From: an uncultured Lentisphaeria bacterium
GTDB taxonomy: Bacteria; Verrucomicrobiota; Lentisphaeria; Victivallales; UBA1829
Assembly: GCA_949282305.1 (NCBI GenBank)
Contig: CASDPB010000027.1
Location: forward strand, 50,783 to 114,782
Direction: 5' to 3'
Length of the DNA stretch: 64,000 nt
The position numbers and the translations under genes were made by a program. A model generated the notes under the pieces. That model had not been told where the DNA came from. It saw only the letters and a program-made list of their open reading frames with translations, and did no database searches. Every line of letters starts with the position of its first letter. Position 1 is the stretch's first letter. Below are positions 16,036 through 24,540 of the stretch, one piece after another.

Positions 16036-16050
16036 TTTTTGAGGCTAAAA
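16036..16050 (-). repeat. TTTGAGGCTAA element motif, operon leader
   Basis: TTTTTGAGGCTAAAA in the 195-bp gap between the unknown gene and the HTH operon. The same motif is at 8834, 8981 and, inverted, 3884-3896. Nearby inverted repeat GATTTTTC-ACCAG-GAAAAATC (about 16002-16022). Confidence 0.45.
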
Positions 16051-16127
16051 AAAAGACAAAAAAATCCCGAAATTCCTGATCTTGTCCTGATTTTTGGGAA
16101 ATATGAGTTTTATTTTTCGTTATAAAA

Positions 16128-16949
16128 TCAAGTTGGAATCACGTGTTGAGGATTTTTAAGTTCAGATTCTCGTTTTGATGCAGTTTCAAATATTGGAATA
16201 TAGCTGTCAATAGCAATCTCCGAGCACACATTATGTGCTTTCTGCGCGACAATAGAAACAGGAAAATAATGTCTATTTCCGCTTCTTAAATAGGGCTCAG
16301 AAGTAAGTTGATAGGCTAGTTTTTTTCTGATGGTATCTTTATTGAGTTTTGGAGTTCCAAAATAGACCTTCCGACGATCTTCTAATTCATCGTAAATAAC
16401 TCGTGCGGCTTCGGGCAATGTAATATATTTTTCAGAATTATTTTTAATGATTCGGTTCGCTTCTTCTGTAATGTGTTCACGTGTTTTTTGATGTTCAGAT
16501 TCTATTTCTCTAATCCTATTTAAAATCGTGTTTATTTTTTTCTGATCTAAACTCTGCATTGTCCTTGTAAATTGCTGCAATAAAATTTTATTTCTTCCTG
16601 TGCCCTGGTTAGATATAAATGACGAAAGCAAATCGAATCTATCATTTATGATCAAGTTAAAGAATGCATAGAGACTGCCTACAATTCCCGCTTGAAAAGC
16701 TAATTTTAATGCTGTATGTTTATCCCCAATAAGAAAGTATAAAAAAGATTCAACAAAAAGCCTAAAGTCTGCCTCCTCTATCCTATCTGCTGGATGTTGT
16801 TCTATTTCTAATAAATAATCCTCTAACCATTTTTTGTTATTGTCTTCAGCACATCTGTCACTAGAGACGCAAATCTTATTATTTTTTATTGCTCTCACAA
16901 GGTTAATGAGTTCTTTTGTGGTATGATTTTTTATTTCCATGCTCTCCAT
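16128..16949 (-). CDS. unknown AT-rich gene co-transcribed with the integrase
   Basis: 273 residues; begins 7 bp after the integrase stop with GAGG before the ATG. Predominantly helical. Visible parts: a charged N-terminal helix region (TTKELINLVRAIKNNKICV), a hydrophobic helical middle (FVESFLYFLIGDKHTALKLAFQAG, SLYAFFNLII), a coiled coil (~130-170, INTILNRIREIESEHQKTREHITEEANRI), and a C-terminal part with ITLPEAARVIYDELEDRRKVYFGTPKLNKDTIRKKL that resembles a winged-helix/DNA-binding segment. Codon use is visibly more A/T-rich than the neighbours, suggesting separate acquisition. The position next to the integrase is a frequent cargo site. No family recognised; no function claimed. Confidence 0.65.
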   Translation of the reverse strand: MESMEIKNHTTKELINLVRAIKNNKICVSSDRCAEDNNKKWLEDYLLEIEQHPADRIEEADFRLFVESFLYFLIGDKHTALKLAFQAGIVGSLYAFFNLIINDRFDLLSSFISNQGTGRNKILLQQFTRTMQSLDQKKINTILNRIREIESEHQKTREHITEEANRIIKNNSEKYITLPEAARVIYDELEDRRKVYFGTPKLNKDTIRKKLAYQLTSEPYLRSGNRHYFPVSIVAQKAHNVCSEIAIDSYIPIFETASKRESELKNPQHVIPT

Positions 16950-16956
16950 TTATGCC

Positions 16957-18375
16957 TCACAAATCTTGTAGTATTTTTTTGATTTGGTCAATAGATAAAG
17001 TATCCACCAGCCGTCGCAGCTCTACCCGCTCCGGCTCAGTTTCCACGTTTTTCGCTTCGATTACGTCAGGGGCTGCCATTGGTAGTTGCAGAGCGGCGGC
17101 ATATTTCACGGCGGCGCGGTCGCTGATTTTCACATAGTGTTCCGTCATGGCGGGGCTGCTGTGTCCGGCGTTCCGCTGAATTACGGCGGCAGGGGTTCCC
17201 ATTTCGGCATTATGGCTGACATAGGAGTATCGCAGGGAATGAAAACCAATTTCCACAATGGCGCGTTTCCCGGTTTTCTTCGGTTTTCCAGTCTTCTCAT
17301 CTATGACAGGCTTCCCGTTTTCATCCAACACCGTTTTTATCCCGGTTCCCTCTCTATGGGTCTGAATTCCGCACTTCTGAAAATGTTCTATGACAATACC
17401 ATTCAGATTGGCATCCGCGCCCCGGTCATAATCTGCGCCGAATCGCGGCAATACATACCCCTTGCGGCAATGATCGGGGATTTCTGCCAACACCCGGTAG
17501 AGGAAAGCGGGTATCCCGACTTTTACCACGGCTTCTTTTTTGTCCTTGCGTGTATGCTTTGTTTTCCGTGGTATTCGCTCAATCACGCCCCGCACTAAAT
17601 CAACTTCACGCCAAAGCAAAGTGCAGCAATCCCCGAAACGCAAGCCGGTAAAATATCCCAGCGCAATTAAAAGCCGCAGTTCCCCTTCCGCATTTTGAAT
17701 CAGGGCGGCGATCTGTTCCATGGAAAGCGGGACGCGGCTATTGCTCTCCTGCTCTTTCCTGTTGATTTTCAAGAAAGGATTCTGGCAGTGGATCTTTTCA
17801 TCATCGAGCAGGACGGAATAAAACATTTTGAAAAACTGAATGACTTTGTTAAAGGTTCCCGGCGATATTTTCAATGATTCCAGATAACAGGTATATTCCC
17901 CGGCGATTTCCGGAGTAACGCCGCTCAACAACAAAATTTCAGGGTGTTTATCGTGCATCCATCCTGAAAACTGTCGGTAATACCCTGCATAATTCCCCGG
18001 CGTGGAATGGCGGGGAATCTCATCCATAGGAAAACGCTTACAGCTTGCCGGGCGGCTCTGACATGACATAAACAACTCCCATCCATGCAGCAGAGAAGCC
18101 TTAGAGTTAACAAGAAGCGCTTGTGCCTGTTCTGCGGATTCCTCCGCGCCCCGAATCGCGCTCTGCAACATCCGCATCTGTTCTGCTCTGTTCGTCTCTT
18201 TCAAGGGATGTAAAAGACGGGCAGCGGCTTTCTTTGCTTCCGAAGCCGTTGTAATTGGTTTTCCATCCAGTCCCAATAGTCGGACTCGGCAATCTTTTCC
18301 GTTTACGGTGTAGCGGAGATAATAATGCCTCTTCCTTCCGGCCAGATATAGTTTTCCCTCTGTTGTTCGCCCCAT
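16957..18375 (-). CDS. int: tyrosine recombinase (site-specific integrase)
   Basis: 472 residues. N-terminal arm-binding and core-binding regions (~1-210, TVNGKDCRVRLLGLDGKP; SGWMHDKHPEILLLSGV), then the catalytic domain: R in LIALGYFTGLRFGDCCTLLW, H-x-x-R in FHSLRYSYVSHNAEMGTP, H in QRNAGHSSPAMTEHY and the nucleophile Tyr in TEHYVKISD. It integrates the element into tRNA-Tyr by recombination between att sites; the gene starts 120 bp from attR, reading inward. Upstream are two tandem TGATAGCTTA copies that may be operator or excisionase sites. Confidence 0.95.
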   Translation of the reverse strand: MGRTTEGKLYLAGRKRHYYLRYTVNGKDCRVRLLGLDGKPITTASEAKKAAARLLHPLKETNRAEQMRMLQSAIRGAEESAEQAQALLVNSKASLLHGWELFMSCQSRPASCKRFPMDEIPRHSTPGNYAGYYRQFSGWMHDKHPEILLLSGVTPEIAGEYTCYLESLKISPGTFNKVIQFFKMFYSVLLDDEKIHCQNPFLKINRKEQESNSRVPLSMEQIAALIQNAEGELRLLIALGYFTGLRFGDCCTLLWREVDLVRGVIERIPRKTKHTRKDKKEAVVKVGIPAFLYRVLAEIPDHCRKGYVLPRFGADYDRGADANLNGIVIEHFQKCGIQTHREGTGIKTVLDENGKPVIDEKTGKPKKTGKRAIVEIGFHSLRYSYVSHNAEMGTPAAVIQRNAGHSSPAMTEHYVKISDRAAVKYAAALQLPMAAPDVIEAKNVETEPERVELRRLVDTLSIDQIKKILQDL

Positions 18376-18408
18376 TGCAAAAACCTCATGTTATCGTGTG
18401 ATAGCTTA

Positions 18409-18428
18409 TGATAGCTTATTTCCTAAAA
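18409..18428. repeat. two tandem TGATAGCTTA repeats before the integrase
   Basis: Perfect 10-bp direct repeats at 18409-18418 and 18419-18428, 34 bp before the integrase start codon and one helical turn apart; suits a protein-binding site in the int promoter or attR arm. Confidence 0.55.
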
Positions 18429-18458
18429 TATCACATCAAAATCAAAATTCAAGGATAT

Positions 18459-18468
18459 TTCCCGGATA
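18459..18468. repeat. candidate integrase arm-type site, right end
   Basis: TTCCCGGATA, the same decamer found three times inside the left end. Flanks also resemble each other (ATCAAAATTC on both sides). Confidence 0.5.
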
Positions 18469-18494
18469 AAAAATTAAAAAATGAGTGTAATACA

Positions 18495-18557
18495 GCAGTC
18501 TGTAAATCTGCTGTCACTGACTTCGATGGTTCGAATCCATCCCCCACCACCAATTGA
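18495..18557 (+). repeat. attR: duplicated 3' half of tRNA-Tyr
   Basis: Matches 3819-3881 except at two positions. It begins in the anticodon arm and includes the encoded CCA, but there is no 5' half, so it is not a functional tRNA. Confidence 0.9.
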
Positions 18558-18972
18558 ATGATTCAGGACTTGCATGCAACAGTGCAAGTCCTTTTTTATT
18601 TTTATCTGATTCCCAATGAAAACAGCTCTTTCTGGCGTTCTGAAAATCCTCTGCCGGAAAATTCAATTCCATGATTGACTTTTACAGTTCCGCCATGTAT
18701 TTTATCAGGTATTGTTTCATTCTGAAAAAGGAGATTTGCTGAAACGGAAAAAGATTTCTGACATTCTACATATTACAATATTGACCGTTAAACGTCGAGC
18801 CTTGAACTACCACTTCAAATCAATGACGTTGCACAACCGGAAAAACGGATGCGCTGATGTTTTTAGCGTATTCCGGTCCTTTATGGGTTGTGTAACGCTG
18901 TGGTAGGCGGAAGGCTCGCATAAATTTGACCGGGGTACGCTTTTTTCATGCGGCCCCGGATGAGGAGCCGCA
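18558..18972. other. intergenic region with nested inverted repeats
   Basis: Apart from the terminator no gene is supported. 18826-18900 folds on itself: GTTGCACAACC against GGTTGTGTAAC (one G-T pair), inside it CCGGAA against TTCCGG, and inside that ATGCGCT against AGCGTAT. This could be a small miniature element or structured RNA. Confidence 0.45.
18567..18597 (+). terminator. original tRNA-Tyr terminator, displaced by the element
   Basis: GGACTTGCA (18567-18575) pairs with TGCAAGTCC (18583-18591), followed by TTTTTT. It lies 10 bp beyond attR, where the host tRNA gene ended before insertion. Confidence 0.85.
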
Positions 18973-19812
18973 ATGCACAAACGACCATCGGACAATCTCG
19001 AATCCTTCCGTTTCGGCAAAATGCCGGAAGGCGGGAAAGCCCTGCTGACATTCTGCCTGATACTGGGGGTGACGGCGGGAGTGTTTCTCTTCACATGCCG
19101 GCATCAGCCGCGGCAGGAAACGGATCCGGGAATCCTGTTGAAGAAGAGGATTCAGCTCTGCGAGGAATTCTGCCGGGCGGCGGAAAACGGAGATTTCGGG
19201 AAAGTCAGGCGCCTGGTGGAAGCGGAACGCATTCCGCCCGATCAGCCGCGAACGCCTCTCATGCGGGAAACGCCCCTTGCCCTGGCAATCAAAAACAGGC
19301 ATTGGGACATTGCGGACTACCTGCTGTCAAAAAAAGCCTCGCCCAATATCGGCAGATGCAGCGGATTCACCTTGCTGGAATATGCAATCTTAACGGGAAA
19401 CAACGATCTTGCGGCGTCACTGGCAAAACACGGGGCAGATGTCAACGCCTTCGACCGCTCCGGCAATCCCCTGCTGTTTACCGCAATCAGGGGGAAAGAC
19501 CATGAGGCGCTGCATATCCTGCTTGAAGCGAAGGCAAATCCGGACAGAAGGGGACGGGGAAAGCGCACTGCCCTGCATGAAGCAGTTCTGCACAATGATG
19601 TTCAGGCTGTCGCGATCCTTCTGAAACATCATGCGGATGTCGATGCGGCGGACGCTCTTCAGGAAACGCCGCTCCATCTTGCCGTCCGCCGGGACAATGC
19701 GGAAATCATTCAATTGCTTCTTGAGTCCGGCGCCGATCCCGCGGCAAGAAGCGCGGCAGGGAAAACCGCTCTCGGCAACGGAAAAAGCTGTAATGACAAT
19801 CTGGGGATATGA
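18973..19812 (+). CDS. membrane-anchored ankyrin-repeat protein
   Basis: 279 residues, GAGGAG before the ATG. One transmembrane segment at ~24-42 (ALLTFCLILGVTAGVFLF) places the rest outside the cytoplasm or in the periplasm. From ~60 to 275 there are six or so ankyrin repeats (e.g. TPLALAIKNRHWDIADYLLSK, TALHEAVLHNDVQAVAILLK, TPLHLAVRRDNAEIIQLLLE). Ankyrin repeats mediate protein binding; partner unknown. Ends before a bidirectional terminator shared with the convergent hydrolase operon. Confidence 0.88.
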   Translation: MHKRPSDNLESFRFGKMPEGGKALLTFCLILGVTAGVFLFTCRHQPRQETDPGILLKKRIQLCEEFCRAAENGDFGKVRRLVEAERIPPDQPRTPLMRETPLALAIKNRHWDIADYLLSKKASPNIGRCSGFTLLEYAILTGNNDLAASLAKHGADVNAFDRSGNPLLFTAIRGKDHEALHILLEAKANPDRRGRGKRTALHEAVLHNDVQAVAILLKHHADVDAADALQETPLHLAVRRDNAEIIQLLLESGADPAARSAAGKTALGNGKSCNDNLGI

Positions 19813-19840
19813 AGAAACGACAAGGTATAGCATAGAAAGT

Positions 19841-19871
19841 CAAAACCACCGGCTGAGAGCCGGTGGTTTTG
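19841..19871. terminator. bidirectional terminator
   Basis: Perfect 14-bp stem CAAAACCACCGGCT / AGCCGGTGGTTTTG with a GAG loop between convergent genes; A and T tracts on both flanks of the stem. Confidence 0.9.
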
Positions 19872-19888
19872 AGTCTGAAGCCGCCTGT

Positions 19889-20998
19889 TTATTTTTCACA
19901 TGTCCAAATCAGCACTTCCCACGGTTCGATTTGTTCCAGAACAAGCCTGTTCTTCAGATTCTTTGCCTTCACGTTACGAGTTTTTCCCCATGGGATCAAA
20001 CGTCCTGACGGCAAAGCACGTTCCAAGCGGAATTCTCCTTCCACCGGTTTTGAAGTATTATTGACAAATACGACCATGCTTCTGCCATCCCTGCTCCAGG
20101 AAGAACAGAAAAACGCCGGTGGATAACCAGTTCCGATCTTTTTACTGTGACACTGGAATGTCATCCCCTCAACAGCCTTTGCAAATTCCCTTACTTCCAG
20201 AAATACCGGTTTCGCCTCTTTCAAAAAATAAGACTTAAAACGATACTGACGCCAAATATCCCAAAAACTGTAATAAGCGATTCCGCAGACATCCATCGTC
20301 ATCACCGAGAAATTGAAATACCTGAGTTCCTGTGCATTGGGTTCCCGGCAGCTCTTCGGATCAACCTTGACCATTTTTGGATAGTTGACGAAAGACATGA
20401 TCTGCGCAATCGGCATGACCGGTTTTTTCAATCGTTTCACATCCCAGACAAAATGCGAAAATTGATTCAAAGGCGCATCAGGAAATTTCTGATTCTTGAC
20501 CGGGTAGAAATCAGGCATCAGAATATCGGCACAATCTTTGAAAACCTGATAATTCTTTATCCATGAAAGACACAAGAGTACCGGAATATCAGGAGTTTCC
20601 GTTTTCAGCATTTTATAGATATTCAAAAGTGTCTCGTGCAACTCCGGCGAAGGTTCATCAAAAAGATACCACATTCCCAAAGCAGGATGATTTTTCCATT
20701 CCCGGACAGCGGTACGAAGTTTTTTCAGATGCTCCGGATCACGCAGAGTATGTTTTCCTCTTACCACCTGCAAGGCAACTTTCATACCACATTTTTCCGA
20801 TGTGTCAAGAAGTTTGGACACTCTTTCTTTCGCCGTCAGGATGTCGACATAATAGAAAACATAGTTGAATCCTGAATTCGCAGCGGCGCGGTAAGTGCCC
20901 TCACCTATAGGATCCAGAGCATAAATTCCAATTGGAAATTCACCGGTAAAGACAGGCAGACAAAACAAACTCAACAGCAATAAAAATGTTTTTTTCAT
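19889..20998 (-). CDS. secreted glycoside-hydrolase-like TIM-barrel protein, copy B
   Basis: 369 residues from ATG 20998, which overlaps the stop of the paralogue upstream (ATGA). Signal peptide at 1-18 (KKTFLLLLSLFCLPVFTG). A (beta/alpha)-barrel-like domain carries WKNHPALGMWYLFDEPSPE, in which the DEP is a likely catalytic acid position as in GH-like barrels, then DILMPDFYPVKN and AYYSFWDIWR. A beta-sandwich follows (MVVFVNNTSKPVEGEFRLE). The C-terminal WEVLIW closes the fold. Closely related to the next gene in sequence and length, so they arose by tandem duplication. Substrate unknown; perhaps a plant or host glycan given the GH10 xylanase nearby. Confidence 0.75.
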   Translation of the reverse strand: MKKTFLLLLSLFCLPVFTGEFPIGIYALDPIGEGTYRAAANSGFNYVFYYVDILTAKERVSKLLDTSEKCGMKVALQVVRGKHTLRDPEHLKKLRTAVREWKNHPALGMWYLFDEPSPELHETLLNIYKMLKTETPDIPVLLCLSWIKNYQVFKDCADILMPDFYPVKNQKFPDAPLNQFSHFVWDVKRLKKPVMPIAQIMSFVNYPKMVKVDPKSCREPNAQELRYFNFSVMTMDVCGIAYYSFWDIWRQYRFKSYFLKEAKPVFLEVREFAKAVEGMTFQCHSKKIGTGYPPAFFCSSWSRDGRSMVVFVNNTSKPVEGEFRLERALPSGRLIPWGKTRNVKAKNLKNRLVLEQIEPWEVLIWTCEK

Positions 20999-22155
20999 TT
21001 TGCAGCCTTCTCCACTTCCCAGATCATGGTTTCCCATGGATAAATCCAGTCACCTGCCAATATGAACTTTCCATTTTCCACCTTTGCAGGAACATTGCGC
21101 GTAAATCTCCAGGGTTTCAGATTCACGTTTTCAGAAACGATCCGTTCTGCCCAACGATCAAACCGTCTTTTGACGGGCCAAAGATTCACCAGGACAATAT
21201 ACTGCTTACCGTCAATGCCGTCAAACAAAGCCAGCTGGAACTGATTCCCCTCCGCCCAGCGGAATACCTGAGGATGAGCAGGGTCTTTCAGCAGAGAAGT
21301 AAATTCCCTGAACTCGCGGAGCAAGGGAATTGCCATCTTGATGAAATCACTGTTCTTTGCCCCAGTCTTCCGTTCCTTATAAAAAAGATCATAATAAGAA
21401 TACCAGAACACACCGTTCATATTCCCCATTGCCAGAGGCGCATAAAAGAAGCACCGCATTTCCGCTTCATTGGGATAACGCAGTCTGCTGCTGTCAAAAC
21501 CTTTCACCACATTCGGATAAGAAGTCCAGCACATAAGCTGGGGAATGGCAATGAAAGGTTTATTGTATTTGCTCATCTCCCGTAAGTAGTTTGTGAAATA
21601 ATGCACGGGAGCTTCCGGAAAGGGCTCATCCTTGATCGGATAAAGATCACCCATCAAAACATCACATGGCTCTATGAAATTTTTCCATTGTTCATTTTGC
21701 GCCAGACACAGCAATACAGGAATGTCAGGAGCCTCTCTCTTCAAAATTGAATAAAACAAATGCAGATCACGTCTCTGCTGTTCCGTGGAAGGCTCATCAT
21801 ACAGATACCATGCTCCCAGAGCCGGATGTTTTTTAAACTCACGGACCACTCGTATCAACTCTGCCACAGCATCTTTTTTCCCTACCAGAACGCGCGTATA
21901 AACATCAAAAGCAACTTTCAGACCGTATTTTTCAGCCAGATCCAACTGCTTCTGCGCGGCATCATGACCTTTTTCAGTATAAGGATTCAAATAACAATGC
22001 ATATAGGTAAAACCAAGTTCTTTTACCCGCGCAATATCCGTTTCATTTACAGGAACGGCATAAATCCCATGCATGAACTCTCCTCCGTAAATGCACACCG
22101 TCCAGAGAAGAATAACCGGCACCAGAACTTTTTTCTTCCATGACGATAAAATCAT
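20995..22155 (-). CDS. secreted glycoside-hydrolase-like TIM-barrel protein, copy A
   Basis: 386 residues from ATG 22155 with AAAGGAG upstream; an in-frame TTG at 22164 is less likely. Signal peptide within 1-25 (VLVPVILLWTVCIYGG). Shared landmarks with copy B: FKKHPALGAWYLYDEPSTE, PDIPVLLCLAQ, DVLMGDLYPIKDEPFPEAP, WYSYYDLFY, IVLVNLWPV, and the end YPWETMIWEVEK. The DEP motif after a strand is the best catalytic candidate. Last-but-one gene of a minus-strand unit led by the GntR-type regulator. Confidence 0.75.
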   Translation of the reverse strand: MILSSWKKKVLVPVILLWTVCIYGGEFMHGIYAVPVNETDIARVKELGFTYMHCYLNPYTEKGHDAAQKQLDLAEKYGLKVAFDVYTRVLVGKKDAVAELIRVVREFKKHPALGAWYLYDEPSTEQQRRDLHLFYSILKREAPDIPVLLCLAQNEQWKNFIEPCDVLMGDLYPIKDEPFPEAPVHYFTNYLREMSKYNKPFIAIPQLMCWTSYPNVVKGFDSSRLRYPNEAEMRCFFYAPLAMGNMNGVFWYSYYDLFYKERKTGAKNSDFIKMAIPLLREFREFTSLLKDPAHPQVFRWAEGNQFQLALFDGIDGKQYIVLVNLWPVKRRFDRWAERIVSENVNLKPWRFTRNVPAKVENGKFILAGDWIYPWETMIWEVEKAAK

Positions 22156-22244
22156 GAACACCAACTCCTTTCAATTCAGTTCTTATTTTCTTTTTTATCC
22201 AACAGCTTTTCTTTATATTTTACAGGGGAAACCTCCTTTCAACG

Positions 22245-23144
22245 TTAATTAAAATCTATTTTTGAATCCATGCACCATTTGTTCCACCCGGTATTAAGCC
22301 ATGCAAATACATTTTTGAAATTCAATGCCTTTGCAGAACCGTCCACAAACAAAAGATTGGTTCTCAAATCATGCCGGGTATATTCAAACCCCGGAAGCCA
22401 GCCACTGCTCAAAGAATATGAATTTGCGGAATTCTTGATATAATAATATCCGTACCTCAACGGGGTCCCTGAATAAATAATCTGTGAACCTGCCAGCAGT
22501 ACACCGCGCGTCAGTTGCATTTTCTTCAAAGAACTCAGTTTTGCCGGATAGAAATTGATGCAGCCATCATTCAGATCTGACCACTTTGGTTCGTTCGGCA
22601 TGGAACATGGTCCATACAACATGGGACCGTAGTCGGATTGATTCCAGCTTGTCCCAGCTTTTCCATTCGAGGGACACACCAGAAATCGTGTCCTGATATT
22701 CTTGATGTTATAAAGTTCGGCAAGGCTGTTAAACCATATGGAGCTTGATGTGGTGGAATATCGGACAGGCACGAAATAATCATTGAAATCATTCTGATAG
22801 TTCGCAATAAAAAGCGACAGCTGTTTCAAGTTGCTGACACAGGCAATTCGTTTCCCCGTTGCCTTTGCCTTCCCAAGCGCGGGCAGCAGCATCGCCGCAA
22901 GGATCGCGATGATCGCAATCACAACAAGCAATTCTATCAATGTGAAAATCTTCATTCTCCCTCCACAGCTGAGAACAGGAGCAAGAAAGCTGCGGGACAA
23001 TCCGGCGTCGGAAGAATCAGGCAGACAGACAAAGCGGTCAGCATCATGCCGCCCCTTGACCGGGGACAGCATGGAAAGCGGCGGCATTGTTTCCCCTCGT
23101 TCCGGTTCTCTGTTCAGACGCTCTTCCTGTCGAGTCTTTTTCAT
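22245..23144 (-). CDS. type II secretion/pilin-like protein with prepilin N terminus
   Basis: 299 residues from ATG 23144, 13 bp after the regulator's stop, with AGGAGGG six bases upstream. A second start at 22955 ([18 protein letters not shown]) also has a strong GGAGGG and would give 236 residues; the 63-residue leader is unusually long for a prepilin, so both starts should be kept in mind. The hydrophobic helix [22 protein letters not shown] with preceding F and following [18 protein letters not shown] is the signature of the abundant Lentisphaerae/Planctomycetes pilin-like proteins. C-terminal half: [18 protein letters not shown] (H-x-G-like domain). Role in surface polysaccharide handling is inferred. 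Confidence 0.85.
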   Translation of the reverse strand: MKKTRQEERLNREPERGETMPPLSMLSPVKGRHDADRFVCLPDSSDAGLSRSFLAPVLSCGGRMKIFTLIELLVVIAIIAILAAMLLPALGKAKATGKRIACVSNLKQLSLFIANYQNDFNDYFVPVRYSTTSSSIWFNSLAELYNIKNIRTRFLVCPSNGKAGTSWNQSDYGPMLYGPCSMPNEPKWSDLNDGCINFYPAKLSSLKKMQLTRGVLLAGSQIIYSGTPLRYGYYYIKNSANSYSLSSGWLPGFEYTRHDLRTNLLFVDGSAKALNFKNVFAWLNTGWNKWCMDSKIDFN

Positions 23145-23157
23145 GACGGCCCTCCTG

Positions 23158-24264
23158 TTAGATGATATTTCTTATGATAAATTCCGTTGCCGGGGTGAAA
23201 TAAGTCTGATAATAGTCACGGGAGTGATTCCGGGTCAGATTCTCCAACATCGCAATGATCGCCTCCGCATGAGCAGCCATCGGATGGGTGATCGCGTTCA
23301 GGTTCAGCTTGAAACGGTCGTTCTCAAGACGCCCCTCCAGATTATCATAGCTGATCAGCTGAAAGGCTTTTCCGCAGGACAGTCCGGCGGAGGAAAAGAC
23401 ATCAATCATGCCGTATGTGATGAAATCGCTGGGGGAAATGATTACGTGATCCGTCAGTTTCCGTTCCAGATAGTAACGGGCGCACTTCGCACCCGCCAGC
23501 ATCGCCGAGGAAATAATGCCGCGCTCAGAGTAATGGACATGGAAAGCGGAATCGGGAAGTCCCAGTTTTCTCCCCGCCTCAAGCAATGCGCCCAGACGCC
23601 GGTGATGCGTCACGCAGTCATCCCCCGCGAGGAAAAACTTGCGGTATCCCCTCTCCCTGCAGTATTTCAGCGCCGTCAAAAAAGCCGGACGGTAATCATA
23701 CACCACCTGATTCCACGGTCCGTGATTCACGGCGTCATCTGCATACAGGATCACCTGCTGCTTCACATTCAGGAGAAAATCCTCGGCAATCTCAAGCATT
23801 CCCGCCGGCGCAATGATGACATCATGTTTCAGCAGCGAAGCCTGCACCTTCAAGGCATGAGGCGGCCGCTTTTCCACGAAGAGCTCATAGGAAAAACCAT
23901 GCTCTTCCAGCAGACGGCAGACCTGTTCCACGAACACCGTGAAAGCGGCATAATTCAGTTCGGGAATACCGTCGGGGCAGAGCCAGTGAACAAACGCGAC
24001 GCGAAGCCGTTCCGACGCCGCCCGGTTCGCACGCACGAAACTGCCGCTGCCCCGCACGCGGTTAATCAGTCCTTTTGCCGCGAGACGGCACAGCGCACGA
24101 TCCGCTGTCTTCAGGGAAACCGCATACTGCTTTGCGATCTGCGACGCAGACGGAAGCCTGATTCCCGGAACCATTTCATTTCCGACAATCTTCTTTTCAA
24201 TGGATGCCGCAACGTCCCGTTCTGAGTACTTTTTTGACTTTTCCCGCTTCATTTCCATGTCCAT
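23158..24264 (-). CDS. GntR-type HTH / LacI-type sensor hybrid regulator
   Basis: 368 residues from ATG 24264; a GTG at 24279 coincides with the predicted transcription start and is rejected, while ATGs at 24258 and 24252 remain possible. Residues ~12-80 form a GntR winged helix ([43 protein letters not shown]). Residues ~90-368 form a periplasmic-binding-protein-like sugar sensor ([20 protein letters not shown] segment [32 protein letters not shown]). This architecture is that of AraR of Bacillus. It probably represses its own operon and the divergent GH10 gene, whose promoter holds an AraR-like palindrome. Confidence 0.85.
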   Translation of the reverse strand: MDMEMKREKSKKYSERDVAASIEKKIVGNEMVPGIRLPSASQIAKQYAVSLKTADRALCRLAAKGLINRVRGSGSFVRANRAASERLRVAFVHWLCPDGIPELNYAAFTVFVEQVCRLLEEHGFSYELFVEKRPPHALKVQASLLKHDVIIAPAGMLEIAEDFLLNVKQQVILYADDAVNHGPWNQVVYDYRPAFLTALKYCRERGYRKFFLAGDDCVTHHRRLGALLEAGRKLGLPDSAFHVHYSERGIISSAMLAGAKCARYYLERKLTDHVIISPSDFITYGMIDVFSSAGLSCGKAFQLISYDNLEGRLENDRFKLNLNAITHPMAAHAEAIIAMLENLTRNHSRDYYQTYFTPATEFIIRNII

Positions 24265-24285
24265 ATCCGGTTCACACACTTATTA

Positions 24286-24313
24286 ATTATATGACATTTC
24301 ATAAAAATGACAA
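24286..24313 (-). promoter_or_regulatory. promoter of the GntR/LacI-hybrid operon
   Basis: Minus strand TTGTCA (top 24308-24313), 16-bp spacer, TATAAT (top 24286-24291). ATGACATTT occurs at 24291-24299 and again at 24343-24351. Confidence 0.7.
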
Positions 24314-24348
24314 TAGCTGAAGACGGCAAAAAAAAGGGGATAATGACA

Positions 24349-24362
24349 TTTTGAGCTCAAAA
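24349..24362. promoter_or_regulatory. 14-bp perfect palindrome
   Basis: TTTTGAGCTCAAAA upstream of the regulator promoter; candidate operator. Confidence 0.5.
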
Positions 24363-24540
24363 GTATAGTCAGATTTTTTCAAAAAAGACAGTCCGGAAGA
24401 GAGAACACTTCCGATGCGGGCACGGCGGACGGGCACACCGCAAGGCGGATGCGGCACCTCCGGCAGGACGCGGAAAAGCGTTCCGCAACGGGAAGCCGAT
24501 CCGCAACCGGAAAGATTTCGCATTTTTGCGGAAATCCCCG

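Larger units (their letters stand above)
3841..18516. mobile_element. 14,676-bp integrated element with partial phage gene content in tRNA-Tyr
   Basis: Delimited by the tRNA-Tyr repeat at 3819-3881 and 18495-18557. The tyrosine integrase lies at the right end. The content is phage-like: integrase, excisionase-type HTH proteins, a replisome-organiser-like protein, RusA, a tail chaperone pair and a tape measure protein, followed by three toxin-antitoxin pairs and a frameshifted unknown gene. Nearly all genes run on the minus strand; one HigBA pair runs on plus. No terminase, portal, capsid, lysis or baseplate gene was recognised, so it is either a deleted prophage or a satellite/island. Size and boundaries are read directly; mobility is not shown. 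Confidence 0.85.

Noticed and set aside
18495..18570. second tRNA-Tyr gene
   Set aside because: Only the 3' half is present; it is the attachment-site duplication.
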